This document shows, one piece after another, positions 1 through 6,847 of a stretch of 15,998 nucleotides of DNA. The stretch's first letter is position 1. Each line of letters opens with the position of its first letter. The DNA comes from Christiangramia sp. GTDB lineage: Bacteria > Bacteroidota > Bacteroidia > Flavobacteriales > Flavobacteriaceae. Both the position numbers and the translations under genes were made by a program. The DNA lies in assembly GCA_024644145.1 (NCBI GenBank), contig JAHELO010000002.1, forward strand, positions 1 through 15,998, in the 5' to 3' direction. The notes under the pieces were generated by a model. It was not told the origin of the DNA. It was given only the letters and a program-made list of their open reading frames with translations, and searched no databases.

Positions 1-120
1 GCAGTAAAGCTTCGTATTAATCAAAGAGTGGTAGCAAAAGCAAGGGCTACTTCAAAGAAGAAGGCTGAAGAAAAAGCCTCAAAAAGAGCTTATTACGCCC
101 TTCAAAATAAAATAGAGTAA
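1..120 (+). CDS. rnc: Ribonuclease III, C-terminal end (partial)
   Basis: Only the last 39 codons are in the window; the gene enters from the left edge in frame 1 and stops with TAA. The visible peptide has the second half of a double-stranded-RNA-binding domain: a beta strand with RVVAKARATSKKKAEEKA followed by a helix ASKRAYYAL and a short basic tail. The lysine cluster KKKAEEKA is the usual RNA-backbone contact of this fold at the C-terminus of RNase III, which processes rRNA precursors and cleaves structured RNAs. The following genes (IPExxxVDY protein, pyruvate kinase) are the usual rnc neighbours in Flavobacteriia, which supports the call. The catalytic domain is outside the window, so another dsRBD protein cannot be excluded from the sequence alone. 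Confidence 0.8.
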   Translation, partial: AVKLRINQRVVAKARATSKKKAEEKASKRAYYALQNKIE

Positions 121-168
121 TTTTTAAGGATTCCGCTTAAACTATAACGTTTTCGTAAAAAATCGTGA

Positions 169-186
169 ATTTTAAGGCCTTAAAAT
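169..186. repeat. Perfect 18-bp palindrome in rnc/IPExxxVDY gap
   Basis: The sequence ATTTTAAGGCCTTAAAAT is identical to its own reverse complement, centred between 177 and 178. It ends two bases before the TTG of the candidate promoter at 188-216. With no spacer it would make a poor hairpin loop, so a dimeric-protein operator is more natural than a terminator, but no known binding motif was recognised. An upstream imperfect hairpin (TTTAAG 123-128 with CTTAAA 136-141) shares the TTTAAG word. Confidence 0.6.
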
Positions 187-187
187 C

Positions 188-216
188 TTGATTTTATTAA
201 TCATATAGTATCTTTA
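188..216 (+). promoter_or_regulatory. Candidate promoter of IPExxxVDY-pyk unit
   Basis: TTG at 188-190 and TATCTTTA at 209-216 are separated by 18 bases. This resembles the Bacteroidota sigma-A pattern TTG-N19-21-TAnnTTTG, with one mismatch (A for the last G) and slightly short spacing. Transcription would start near 222, giving a leader of about a dozen bases before the ATG at 235. The assignment rests on pattern and position only. Confidence 0.45.
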
Positions 217-234
217 GCCTTAAAGTATAAGTTT

Positions 235-720
235 ATGCAATCGCATAAAATGCTTCTGGAAGTTGAAGATGAATATTTCTATTTAATCGCCATTTATTCC
301 TCCCTGGAGGGGTATAAGATGGCTTATTTTTTAAATAAGCATCTTAAGATTAAGCTTGAAAGAGAGCCTAGAGATATAGACTTTAATCATTCTGAATATG
401 ATGCTTTTTATGCATTATATTCTCACAAGGACCCAAACTCCTATTATAGCCTTGACCTTGTTTCAAACAAATTTAAAGGTGAACCCAAAAGAATACTTAG
501 TTCGGGGTCGCTTTTTGATGAGGAAGAGTTGAGTCCACAGGAAGTTCATCTTATTCCTGAATATGATAAAGTAGATTACTTCCTGAAGATAAGCGAAGAG
601 ATTCGACCCAAAGAATTTACACGAGTACTTAATAAGATCGGTCAGATTCCGGGGGTTCAGGCTGCCTATGCGATTGATGTTGATGAACTAAAGTCCAAAC
701 AAAATCTAATTTTCGAATAA
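235..720 (+). CDS. IPExxxVDY family protein
   Basis: A 161-residue soluble protein of unknown function. It carries the family-naming motif IPEYDKVDY at residues 107-115, preceded by an N-terminal segment (LIAIYSSLEGYKMAYFLNKHL) typical of the family and followed by a C-terminal IPGVQAAYAID segment. I see no signal peptide or catalytic motif. The ATG at 235 is preferred over the one at 250 because family members begin with M-x-x-H-K. The stop codon shares one base with the pyk start (TAATG), so the two are probably translationally coupled. The rnc / IPExxxVDY / pyk order is common in Flavobacteriia. A role linked to pyruvate kinase is a guess from position only. Confidence 0.88.
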   Translation: MQSHKMLLEVEDEYFYLIAIYSSLEGYKMAYFLNKHLKIKLEREPRDIDFNHSEYDAFYALYSHKDPNSYYSLDLVSNKFKGEPKRILSSGSLFDEEELSPQEVHLIPEYDKVDYFLKISEEIRPKEFTRVLNKIGQIPGVQAAYAIDVDELKSKQNLIFE

Positions 721-2150
721 TGCCAACGAACAAGAAAACAAAAATAGTCGCTACCCTTGGTCCTGCAACCAGTAGTAAAGATGTATTGAGAAAGATGCTG
801 CAGGAAGGTGTAAACGTATTTCGTATTAATTTCTCTCATGCAGATTATGAAGATGTGAAGGAAAGGATCAAAATGATCAGAGAACTTAACGAAGAGGAAG
901 GATTTAATGCGGCAATTCTTGGGGATCTTCAGGGACCTAAACTCCGCGTTGGAGTTATGAAAGAAGAGGTTGTGGTAAGTGAAGGCGATCAAATAGTATT
1001 CGCTACCGGGGAGGAGTTCAAAGGAACCGCTAAGCGGGTCTATATGAACTATGATTCCTTTCCCAGAGATGTGAAAGCCGGAGAAAGGATCTTACTTGAT
1101 GACGGGAAACTGATCTTTGAAGTGGTTACTACGAATAAGAAGAATGAAGTAAAAACCAAAGTGATTCAGGGTGGCCCTCTTAGGTCTAAAAAAGGAGTAA
1201 ATCTTCCAAATACCAATATATCCTTACCTGCATTAACTGAAAAGGATGTGAAAGATGCCATTTTCGCTTGCGAAATAGGTGTAGACTGGATGGCGCTTTC
1301 TTTCGTAAGACATGCAGAAGATCTTATGGAGCTTCAGAATCTTATTAAGGAACATTCAGAATATAAGATCCCTATAATTGCTAAGATAGAGAAACCAGAA
1401 GGTGTGGCCAATATAGATAAGATCGTCGCTTATTGTGACGGATTAATGGTTGCACGTGGAGATCTTGGAGTGGAAATTCCAGCCCAGGAAGTTCCGTTAA
1501 TTCAGAAGAAGCTTGTATTAACAGCTAAAAAAGCTAGAATACCGGTGATCATAGCAACCCAAATGATGGAAACCATGATCACAAGTCTTACTCCTACCAG
1601 GGCTGAGGTGAATGATGTTGCCAACTCTGTTATGGATGGTGCAGATGCAGTTATGTTGAGCGGTGAAACCTCTGTGGGTCAATATCCTGTGCAGGTAATC
1701 CAAAAGATGTCTCAGATCTTGGAAAGTGTGGAGAACTCCCCACTTATTAAGGTGCCTCATGAGCCACCTCACGTAAGGACCAAAAGATATATCACCAAAG
1801 CCGTATGTTTTCATGCCGCTCATATGGCAAATGAAATTAAAGCTAAAGCAATTTGTACATTAACCAATAGTGGTTATACGGCGTTCCAGATATCTGCCTG
1901 GAGACCGGAAGCTCATATTCTGGTATTCACTTCTAATAAAAGAATCCTTAATCAATTAAGCCTGTTATGGGGAGTTAAGGCGTTCTATTATGATAAGTTT
2001 GTAAGTACAGATGAAACTATAGATGATATCAATGATATCGCGAAAAGATTCAAATTCGTTGAGGTAGGAGATTTTACTATAAATCTTGCTGCGATGCCTA
2101 TTACCGCTAAAGGTATGGTGAATACATTGAGAGTATCTGAAATAGAATAG
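720..2150 (+). CDS. pyk: Pyruvate kinase
   Basis: Cytosolic glycolytic enzyme converting phosphoenolpyruvate and ADP to pyruvate and ATP. At 476 residues it is full length for the bacterial enzyme. Visible landmarks are KIVATLGPA (8-16), RINFSH (35-40; N37 and S39 correspond to monovalent-cation ligands), GDLQGPKLR (68-76), AKIEKPEG (221-228) with catalytic K222 and metal ligand E224, ARGDLG (245-250) with metal ligand D248, and ATQMMETM (279-286) with T280. These line up two residues beyond the E. coli PykF numbering. The C-terminal domain from about residue 355 is the regulatory alpha/beta domain and lacks an extra PEP-utiliser domain. Its ATG overlaps the previous stop by one base, and a strong hairpin terminator follows directly. 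Confidence 0.97.
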   Translation: MPTNKKTKIVATLGPATSSKDVLRKMLQEGVNVFRINFSHADYEDVKERIKMIRELNEEEGFNAAILGDLQGPKLRVGVMKEEVVVSEGDQIVFATGEEFKGTAKRVYMNYDSFPRDVKAGERILLDDGKLIFEVVTTNKKNEVKTKVIQGGPLRSKKGVNLPNTNISLPALTEKDVKDAIFACEIGVDWMALSFVRHAEDLMELQNLIKEHSEYKIPIIAKIEKPEGVANIDKIVAYCDGLMVARGDLGVEIPAQEVPLIQKKLVLTAKKARIPVIIATQMMETMITSLTPTRAEVNDVANSVMDGADAVMLSGETSVGQYPVQVIQKMSQILESVENSPLIKVPHEPPHVRTKRYITKAVCFHAAHMANEIKAKAICTLTNSGYTAFQISAWRPEAHILVFTSNKRILNQLSLLWGVKAFYYDKFVSTDETIDDINDIAKRFKFVEVGDFTINLAAMPITAKGMVNTLRVSEIE

Positions 2151-2171
2151 AAAAGAATAAATGAATTTCTA

Positions 2172-2208
2172 ACCGGGCATCTATCTTAGTATAGGTGTCC
2201 GGTTTTTT
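2172..2208 (+). terminator. Rho-independent terminator after pyk
   Basis: A 13-bp stem (2172-2184 with 2191-2203, containing wobble pairs) closes a six-base loop CTTAGT and is followed by a run of T to 2208. It sits 21 bases after the pyk stop. Its T tract overlaps the stop codon of the convergent lipoprotein gene. The left flank lacks an A run, so it should work mainly for rightward transcription. Confidence 0.85.
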
Positions 2209-2716
2209 AATGGTGGAAGTAACGGTCGCCAATGTTTAGATCTTCCCGCACCAATATGTCAGTGATGGTTCGGTATTTATCTCCATATTGCCTATGCTTA
2301 AAAGATATCTTTAAGGTGTCTTCCGTTAGTTTGTGAATTTTAAAATACTTGTAGTCCTTCGTTGTATTAAGTAGTTGAGGAATATCAGGACTGCTAATTT
2401 TTATATAGGGATCACCTTTTGGTCCTTTCTTTAATTTCCAGGTGCCTGCAAGACTGGTCCCGCAGTCCCTTGTTTCCATATTATTATCCATAACGCTGTG
2501 ATCTGCACTAAAGGTTTGCCTGTAGGCCAGAAAGCAGGGCCCCATGTTCATTCTTATATCATCATTATAACGCCGGGCAATTTTCCAGGTTTTTATACTG
2601 TCACCATGAATAAAAGCAAGGGCATTCTCTGAAAGTTTATAAGGTTGATGAGTTTTGCTACAGGATACTACTGAAAAAGTAAGGAAGAGAATTAACAATC
2701 TATAAAAATATCTCAT
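2207..2716 (-). CDS. Lipocalin-like lipoprotein
   Basis: A 169-residue putative lipoprotein. Residues 1-18 form a type II signal peptide with lipobox VVSC, so C19 would be lipidated. The mature part begins with a segment containing KTWKIAR and has regularly spaced polar/hydrophobic strands with TWKLKK, YIKISS and DTLKISF. That W-start, L-x-I pattern resembles the small lipocalin-like domain common in Bacteroidota; the assignment is from pattern memory and is moderate. C56-type and C76-type cysteines (GPCFLAY, TRDCGTS) could form a disulfide in the periplasm. The gene begins six bases after dinB ends, so it is probably co-transcribed from the dinB promoter. A strict SDD/E-type surface-export signal after C19 is not seen. 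Confidence 0.7.
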   Translation of the reverse strand: MRYFYRLLILFLTFSVVSCSKTHQPYKLSENALAFIHGDSIKTWKIARRYNDDIRMNMGPCFLAYRQTFSADHSVMDNNMETRDCGTSLAGTWKLKKGPKGDPYIKISSPDIPQLLNTTKDYKYFKIHKLTEDTLKISFKHRQYGDKYRTITDILVREDLNIGDRYFHH

Positions 2717-2722
2717 TTAACT

Positions 2723-3814
2723 CTAAAACTTAAATTTTAACTGGACAGTGATCTCTTTTTCAGTTTCTTTTAATTCCCCTTTCTCTGTATTAAGATTGGA
2801 TAAACTAATACCAAGTAGTCTTACTGAATCCTTCATTTTTTCCTGATACAAAAGTTCTTTTGCGATCTCCAGGATCAATTCTTTACTAGCAATATAGTAA
2901 TTAATGGTCTTGCTGCGGGTTTGGAGGGTAAAGTCACTGTATTTAATCTTTAAAGTAACTGTCTTCCCTGCCACCTTGCTTTTATTCAGGCGGCGCTCTA
3001 TCTCTTCAGCTATGTTTTCAAGCCTTTCCAGCATAAATATCTCTGAGGAAATATTCTCGTTGAAGGTTCTTTCCGCACCAAGTGATTTTCTTATCCGGTG
3101 AGGTTTAACTTCACTCCGGTGTATGCCTCTCACCACATTATAAAAGTGACTCCCGCTTTTTCCAAAATGTTCCGAAAGAAACTCTTCGGTTTTGTTCTTA
3201 AGGTCATTACCGGTAAAAATACCTAATCGATACATTTTTTCTGCGGTTACTTTTCCCACGCCATAAAATTTCCGGATATCCAGGTTTTCCAGAAATTCCA
3301 GAACTTCTTCCGGAGGAACCGTTTTTTGTCCATTGGGTTTGTTGATATCACTGGCAACCTTCGCGATGAATTTATTGATAGAGATTCCTGCGGAAGCATT
3401 CAGTCCGGTTTTTTCCCTTATCCTATCTCTAATTTGTTTTGCTATAAGTGTTGCACTGGGTAAACCTTTCTTGTTTTCGGTGACATCCAGATATGCTTCA
3501 TCTAGAGAAAGAGGTTCAACCAAATCTGTATATTCAAAAAAAACCTCTCTAATTTGCTGAGAGATCTCTTTATAGCGCTCAAACCTTGGCTTTACGAATA
3601 TGAGCTCCGGACAATTTCTTTTTGCGATCACACTGCTCATGGCGCTGCGTACACCAAATTTTCTGGCTTCGTAGCTAGCGGCGCTAACCACGCCCCTTTG
3701 GGAGCTGCCACCAACGGCAACCGCTTTACCCCGCAACTCAGGATTGTCCAGTTGCTCTACAGAGGCATAGAAAGCATCCATATCTATATGGATAATTTTG
3801 CGAAGTCTTTCCAC
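2723..3814 (-). CDS. dinB: DNA polymerase IV (Y-family)
   Basis: Error-prone translesion DNA polymerase of 363 residues. The palm motif HIDMDAFYASVE (9-20) holds catalytic D11 and the aromatic steric gate, here Tyr16. SLDEAYLDVT (103-112) supplies D105 and E106. GVVSAASYEARKFGVRSAM is the fingers strand. A helix-hairpin-helix thumb (KFYGVGKVTAEKM) and a little-finger domain follow, and the C-terminus QLKFKF looks like a beta-clamp-binding peptide. The start is a GTG at 3814: an in-frame TAA lies only 12 bases upstream, and the next internal ATG (M12) would remove catalytic D11. A promoter -7 box ends four bases before this GTG, so the mRNA may be leaderless. No LexA-type operator was recognised. 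Confidence 0.95.
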   Translation of the reverse strand: MERLRKIIHIDMDAFYASVEQLDNPELRGKAVAVGGSSQRGVVSAASYEARKFGVRSAMSSVIAKRNCPELIFVKPRFERYKEISQQIREVFFEYTDLVEPLSLDEAYLDVTENKKGLPSATLIAKQIRDRIREKTGLNASAGISINKFIAKVASDINKPNGQKTVPPEEVLEFLENLDIRKFYGVGKVTAEKMYRLGIFTGNDLKNKTEEFLSEHFGKSGSHFYNVVRGIHRSEVKPHRIRKSLGAERTFNENISSEIFMLERLENIAEEIERRLNKSKVAGKTVTLKIKYSDFTLQTRSKTINYYIASKELILEIAKELLYQEKMKDSVRLLGISLSNLNTEKGELKETEKEITVQLKFKF

Positions 3815-3818
3815 CCTG

Positions 3819-3853
3819 CAAATTTAGTGAAACTTCATTTCTGGCAGCTACAA
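3819..3853 (-). promoter_or_regulatory. Candidate dinB promoter
   Basis: Reading leftward, TTG (3853-3851) and TAAATTTG (3826-3819) match the -33 and -7 elements of Bacteroidota promoters; the -7 box is an exact TAnnTTTG. The 24-base spacing is longer than usual, so the -33 assignment is weak. Because the box ends at 3819, transcription should begin at about the GTG itself (3814). Confidence 0.5.
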
Positions 3854-3858
3854 TTGAA

Positions 3859-3893
3859 TTGAATACCAATCTTAATTAGAAAACTTATCTTTG
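3859..3893 (+). promoter_or_regulatory. Candidate promoter of four-gene operon
   Basis: TTG (3859-3861) and an exact TAnnTTTG box, TATCTTTG (3886-3893), lie upstream of the ATG at 3920. The spacing is 24 bases, the same as in the divergent dinB promoter. The expected start near 3900 would leave a leader of about 20 bases. The two divergent promoters lie back to back around CAATTG (3851-3856). Confidence 0.55.
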
Positions 3894-3919
3894 AGTAATG
3901 CTCTATCAAACCTGATAAA

Positions 3920-4591
3920 ATGAGACAGAAAACAGCTATCATCCTTGGTGCAACCGGTCTTACCGGTAGTATTCTGTTAAATAAACTTATAGCCGATGAA
4001 CAATATGAAAAGATCAAGGTTTTTTCCAGGAATCACGTTAAAATTAAACACCCTAAGATAGAGGAGTACCTCATAGACCTCTTCGAACTTGAAAACTTCT
4101 GTGACCTGTTCACAGCAGATGAAGTCTTTTGCTGCATAGGAAGTACCAAGAAAAAGACCCCCGATGAAGATACATACCGAATGGTGGATTTCGGGATCCC
4201 TGCTACCGCGGCAAAACTCTCCAGGAAGAATCGTATACCTACTTTTCAGGTTATTTCTGCCATGGGTGCGAGCGCAGGCAGCCGTATTTTTTATAACCGG
4301 GTCAAGGGAGAAATGGAAGGTGCAGTGCTGGAGCAGCAGATTACTAATACGTATATTCTCCAGCCCTCTCTAATTGGAGGTGACCGTGAAGAAAGCAGGC
4401 CTTTTGAATTCCTCTGGAAAAAGATAATGAACGTGGGAGATCATTTACTCGTTGGCAAACTTAAAAAATATAGAAGTATTGACCCGGAGACCATCGCCGA
4501 TGCTATGATTTACCTGGCAAATAATGAGTATGAGAGCGGAAGGATAGAGAATGATGAGATCAAAACCATTGCTCAAAAATATAGAACATAG
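3920..4591 (+). CDS. NAD(P)-binding oxidoreductase, TIP30/HTATIP2-like
   Basis: An atypical short-chain dehydrogenase-like Rossmann protein of 223 residues. The nucleotide-binding loop GATGLTG is at residues 10-16, right after the first strand. A conserved CCIGSTKKK segment (71-79) follows, then VISAMGA with S113 and Y125-NRV-K129, giving the Ser/Tyr/Lys set of SDR enzymes. A later motif LQPSLIGG (147-154) is typical of the TIP30/HTATIP2 (CC3-like) branch. It is cytosolic, with no signal peptide; the substrate cannot be told. It is the first gene of a plus-strand operon and ends one base before the CYTH gene starts. Alternatives are other extended or atypical SDRs (NmrA-like). Confidence 0.85.
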   Translation: MRQKTAIILGATGLTGSILLNKLIADEQYEKIKVFSRNHVKIKHPKIEEYLIDLFELENFCDLFTADEVFCCIGSTKKKTPDEDTYRMVDFGIPATAAKLSRKNRIPTFQVISAMGASAGSRIFYNRVKGEMEGAVLEQQITNTYILQPSLIGGDREESRPFEFLWKKIMNVGDHLLVGKLKKYRSIDPETIADAMIYLANNEYESGRIENDEIKTIAQKYRT

Positions 4592-4592
4592 A

Positions 4593-5060
4593 ATGATAGA
4601 AATAGAAAGAAAATTCCTGGTTAAAACTAACGACTTTAAAAAAGCAGCAACCAGAAAGTTCATAATTGCCCAGGCTTACCTGAATACCCATCCGGAAAGA
4701 ACCATAAGGATTAGGATAAGTGACGATAAAGCCTATATGACCATTAAAGGTAAATCATCTGAAAATGGTCTAACAAGATTTGAATGGGAAAAGGAAATTA
4801 TGGTGGAGGAAGCCAGAAAATTGCTGAAACTATGTGAACCCGGAAAGATCGAAAAATACAGATATCATATAAAGGCCGGGGATCATATTTATGAAGTTGA
4901 TGAATTTCTAGAAGATAATGAAGGTCTTATTCTGGCAGAAATTGAATTAAGCAGTGAAGATGAAGATTTTATAAAGCCTTCATGGCTGGGTAAGGAAGTT
5001 ACGGGTAACCTCGATTATTATAATTCCAATCTTATTGCAAAACCTTTCAAAACCTGGTAA
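4593..5060 (+). CDS. CYTH domain protein (triphosphate tunnel family)
   Basis: A 155-residue single-domain CYTH protein. It starts with the signature ExExK motif (E3, E5, K7 in MIEIERKF). Basic tunnel residues follow (RTIRIRI 36-42; TIKGK 50-54), then acidic strands EVDEF (101-105) and AEIEL (115-119) expected to bind metal. Family members hydrolyse inorganic triphosphate or thiamine triphosphate, or cyclise ATP; which applies here is unknown. There is no CHAD domain, so this is the compact bacterial type. The ATG at 4593 is chosen because it puts ExExK at the very N-terminus, as in the family; an ATG at 4551 in the same frame would overlap the previous gene. Its stop shares a base with the next start (TAATG). 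Confidence 0.9.
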   Translation: MIEIERKFLVKTNDFKKAATRKFIIAQAYLNTHPERTIRIRISDDKAYMTIKGKSSENGLTRFEWEKEIMVEEARKLLKLCEPGKIEKYRYHIKAGDHIYEVDEFLEDNEGLILAEIELSSEDEDFIKPSWLGKEVTGNLDYYNSNLIAKPFKTW

Positions 5061-5563
5061 TGATAAAACAAATGTTTTTGATGATCAGTCTTTGGTCCTT
5101 TGTTGGGTGTGCAGAGCATACAGCTGATAAGGCAGCTGAGAGTAAGCATGAAGGTGAGAATGCTACAGAAAATGTTGCAATAGATTTTGCAATCCTGGAA
5201 GAGGATTTGAAAAATAAAGGATATAATATTTTTAGGTATAAAGAAGGGGATACCACCTATTTAATGCAACAATACTATATAGTATTTTTAAAGACCGGGC
5301 CTAAACGTGATCAGGACTCAACTTTAACTGCCGTATTGCAGGAAAAACATTTGATGCATCTTGACAGATTGTATAAAGAGGGGTATACGAGCTTAACTGG
5401 TCCCATGGGAGAAGATGGTGAAATTCGTGGGATAATTGTTTTTAATACCCCTACCCAGAAAATGGCAGATAGCCTGGCCAAATTAGATCCTATGGTGAAA
5501 GCCGGCAGACTGGTAGTAGAAAGTAAGCCATGGTGGGTTGCGAAAGGGAGCAGTTTAAAATAA
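5060..5563 (+). CDS. YciI-domain lipoprotein
   Basis: A 167-residue putative lipoprotein. The signal peptide ends in lipobox FVGC with C17 as the lipidated residue, then an acidic/polar linker to about residue 40. From about residue 70 the sequence reads as a YCII-related domain: QYYIVFLKTGPKR, LQEKHLMHLDRL, SLTGPMGEDGEIRGIIVF, and a final segment with DPMVKAGRLVVESKPWW. YciI-like proteins have a ferredoxin-like fold with a conserved His/Asp pair. Most are small cytosolic proteins; a lipid-anchored version outside the cytoplasm is less usual. The gene overlaps the CYTH stop by one base, indicating translational coupling. No substrate can be named. Confidence 0.82.
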   Translation: MIKQMFLMISLWSFVGCAEHTADKAAESKHEGENATENVAIDFAILEEDLKNKGYNIFRYKEGDTTYLMQQYYIVFLKTGPKRDQDSTLTAVLQEKHLMHLDRLYKEGYTSLTGPMGEDGEIRGIIVFNTPTQKMADSLAKLDPMVKAGRLVVESKPWWVAKGSSLK

Positions 5564-5567
5564 TATT

Positions 5568-6488
5568 ATGATAACGTCTAATCATCTGGCAGAATTAAAA
5601 TATGTAGGTAATGAAAAATCGAAGCTTACCCTCCACCTGTTTTTTCAGATTCTGGGGAAGATAAGAATGGCTTATACACCCAGAAAGAATCACTGGTGGC
5701 ATATTACCTTATACGTTTATGAAAAAGGTTTTACAACGGGACCAGTACCGGTTGACGACGGAGCAGAATCCTTTTCAATAAGCCTTAACATTCAGGATCA
5801 TAGGGTGGACATTTCAAAAAGCACGGGTGAAGTAAGGTCGTTCCGTCTGGAAAAAGATCTTGATATTTCAGATTTTTATAATTATCTCTGCAGCGTTCTT
5901 AAAGAACTGGATATTAGAGCAGAGATCCAACCTAAGCCTTATGAACTGGGAATAAGCAAAAAATTTTCAGAAATTCACGATATTCATCATTACAATAAAA
6001 AGTATTCTACGGCATACTGGAAAACATTACTCTGGATAGACTCGGTTTTTAAAGAGTTTAGTGGAAGATTCTACGGGAAAACCTGTCCCGTGCATCTTTA
6101 CTGGCATTCGATGGACCTGGCGGTGACCAGATTTTCGGGTAAAAAAGCCCCTTCAGGTAGCAGTATGCAGGATAGGGAAGCTTATAGTCATGAATGTATA
6201 AGTTTCGGTTTCTGGCCAGGCGATGAGAAAGTACAGGAAGCGGCATTCTATTCGTACACTTATCCCTCACCTGAAGGTATTGAAGATAAGCCCCTGGAAC
6301 CTCGGGACGCGAACTGGATCCTGAATAACGGCAGCTGGATGGCGATACTTACCTATGCCGACCTTAGGAAAAATGATAATCCAAAGAAAGTTCTGCTGGA
6401 ATTTCTGGAAAGTGCCTATATGGCTGGGGCAGAACTGGCAGATTGGGATATTGAGAATCTTAGAGTACCCCCCTTAAAAGATCTTTAG
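5568..6488 (+). CDS. DUF5996 family protein
   Basis: A 306-residue protein of unknown function. It shows the features I associate with DUF5996: TLHLFFQILGKIRM (21-34), NHWWHITLYV (41-50) and GFTTGPVP (54-61) in the N-terminal half, and CPVHLYWHSMDLAVTRFSG, CISFGFWPGD and YTYPSPEG in the C-terminal half. It is rich in Trp and His, with no signal peptide or membrane segment. The conserved His-containing motifs (NHWWH, LYWHSMD) might bind a metal or substrate, but this is speculation. It is the last gene of the operon, starting four bases after the YciI lipoprotein, and ends one base from the convergent thioredoxin stop. Confidence 0.85.
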   Translation: MITSNHLAELKYVGNEKSKLTLHLFFQILGKIRMAYTPRKNHWWHITLYVYEKGFTTGPVPVDDGAESFSISLNIQDHRVDISKSTGEVRSFRLEKDLDISDFYNYLCSVLKELDIRAEIQPKPYELGISKKFSEIHDIHHYNKKYSTAYWKTLLWIDSVFKEFSGRFYGKTCPVHLYWHSMDLAVTRFSGKKAPSGSSMQDREAYSHECISFGFWPGDEKVQEAAFYSYTYPSPEGIEDKPLEPRDANWILNNGSWMAILTYADLRKNDNPKKVLLEFLESAYMAGAELADWDIENLRVPPLKDL

Positions 6489-6489
6489 A

Positions 6490-6786
6490 TCATGCCGTGG
6501 TGATCTTATGTTTTATATCTTCTTTAGACAAGACGCCAGATTGCCTCCAGATTTGCTCACCATTTTTGAAAAGAATCATTGTAGGGACACCTCTAACCTG
6601 GTACTTCGCTGCCAATGGTTCATTCTTATCAACATCTATTTTTACGATCTTCACCTTATCCCCAAGTTCTTCCTTCACTTCCTTTAGAATGGGAGCAAGC
6701 ATTTTACATGGTCCACACCAATCGGCATGAAAATCTATTAATACCGGCGTTTCACTTTTTATGATCTCGCTAAAATTACTTTTCAT
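6490..6786 (-). CDS. Thioredoxin
   Basis: A 98-residue single-domain thioredoxin. The redox motif WCGPC is at residues 23-27, after the strand VLIDFHAD, and the cis-proline loop GVPT has P68. IVKIDVDKN is the usual central strand. It has no signal peptide and should act as a cytosolic disulfide reductase or electron donor. The ATG at 6786 is preferred to an in-frame TTG at 6804: the shorter form gives normal family length, and a -7-like TAAATTTA (6814-6807) would put the transcript start at or after the TTG. It is a family paralogue; trxA cannot be assigned from this window alone. Confidence 0.93.
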   Translation of the reverse strand: MKSNFSEIIKSETPVLIDFHADWCGPCKMLAPILKEVKEELGDKVKIVKIDVDKNEPLAAKYQVRGVPTMILFKNGEQIWRQSGVLSKEDIKHKITTA

Positions 6787-6847
6787 GAATTCAGAATTTT
6801 TCAATATAAATTTACTGAATATAGGAAAGGATGATTATAGGAAAAAG

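Noticed and set aside
123..141. Hairpin TTTAAG/CTTAAA just after rnc as a terminator
   Set aside because: Six AT-rich pairs and no T tract; read-through into the next genes is equally likely.
4551..4592. Longer CYTH start at ATG 4551
   Set aside because: It overlaps the previous gene by 41 bases and places 14 extra residues before the ExExK motif, which normally sits at the N-terminus.
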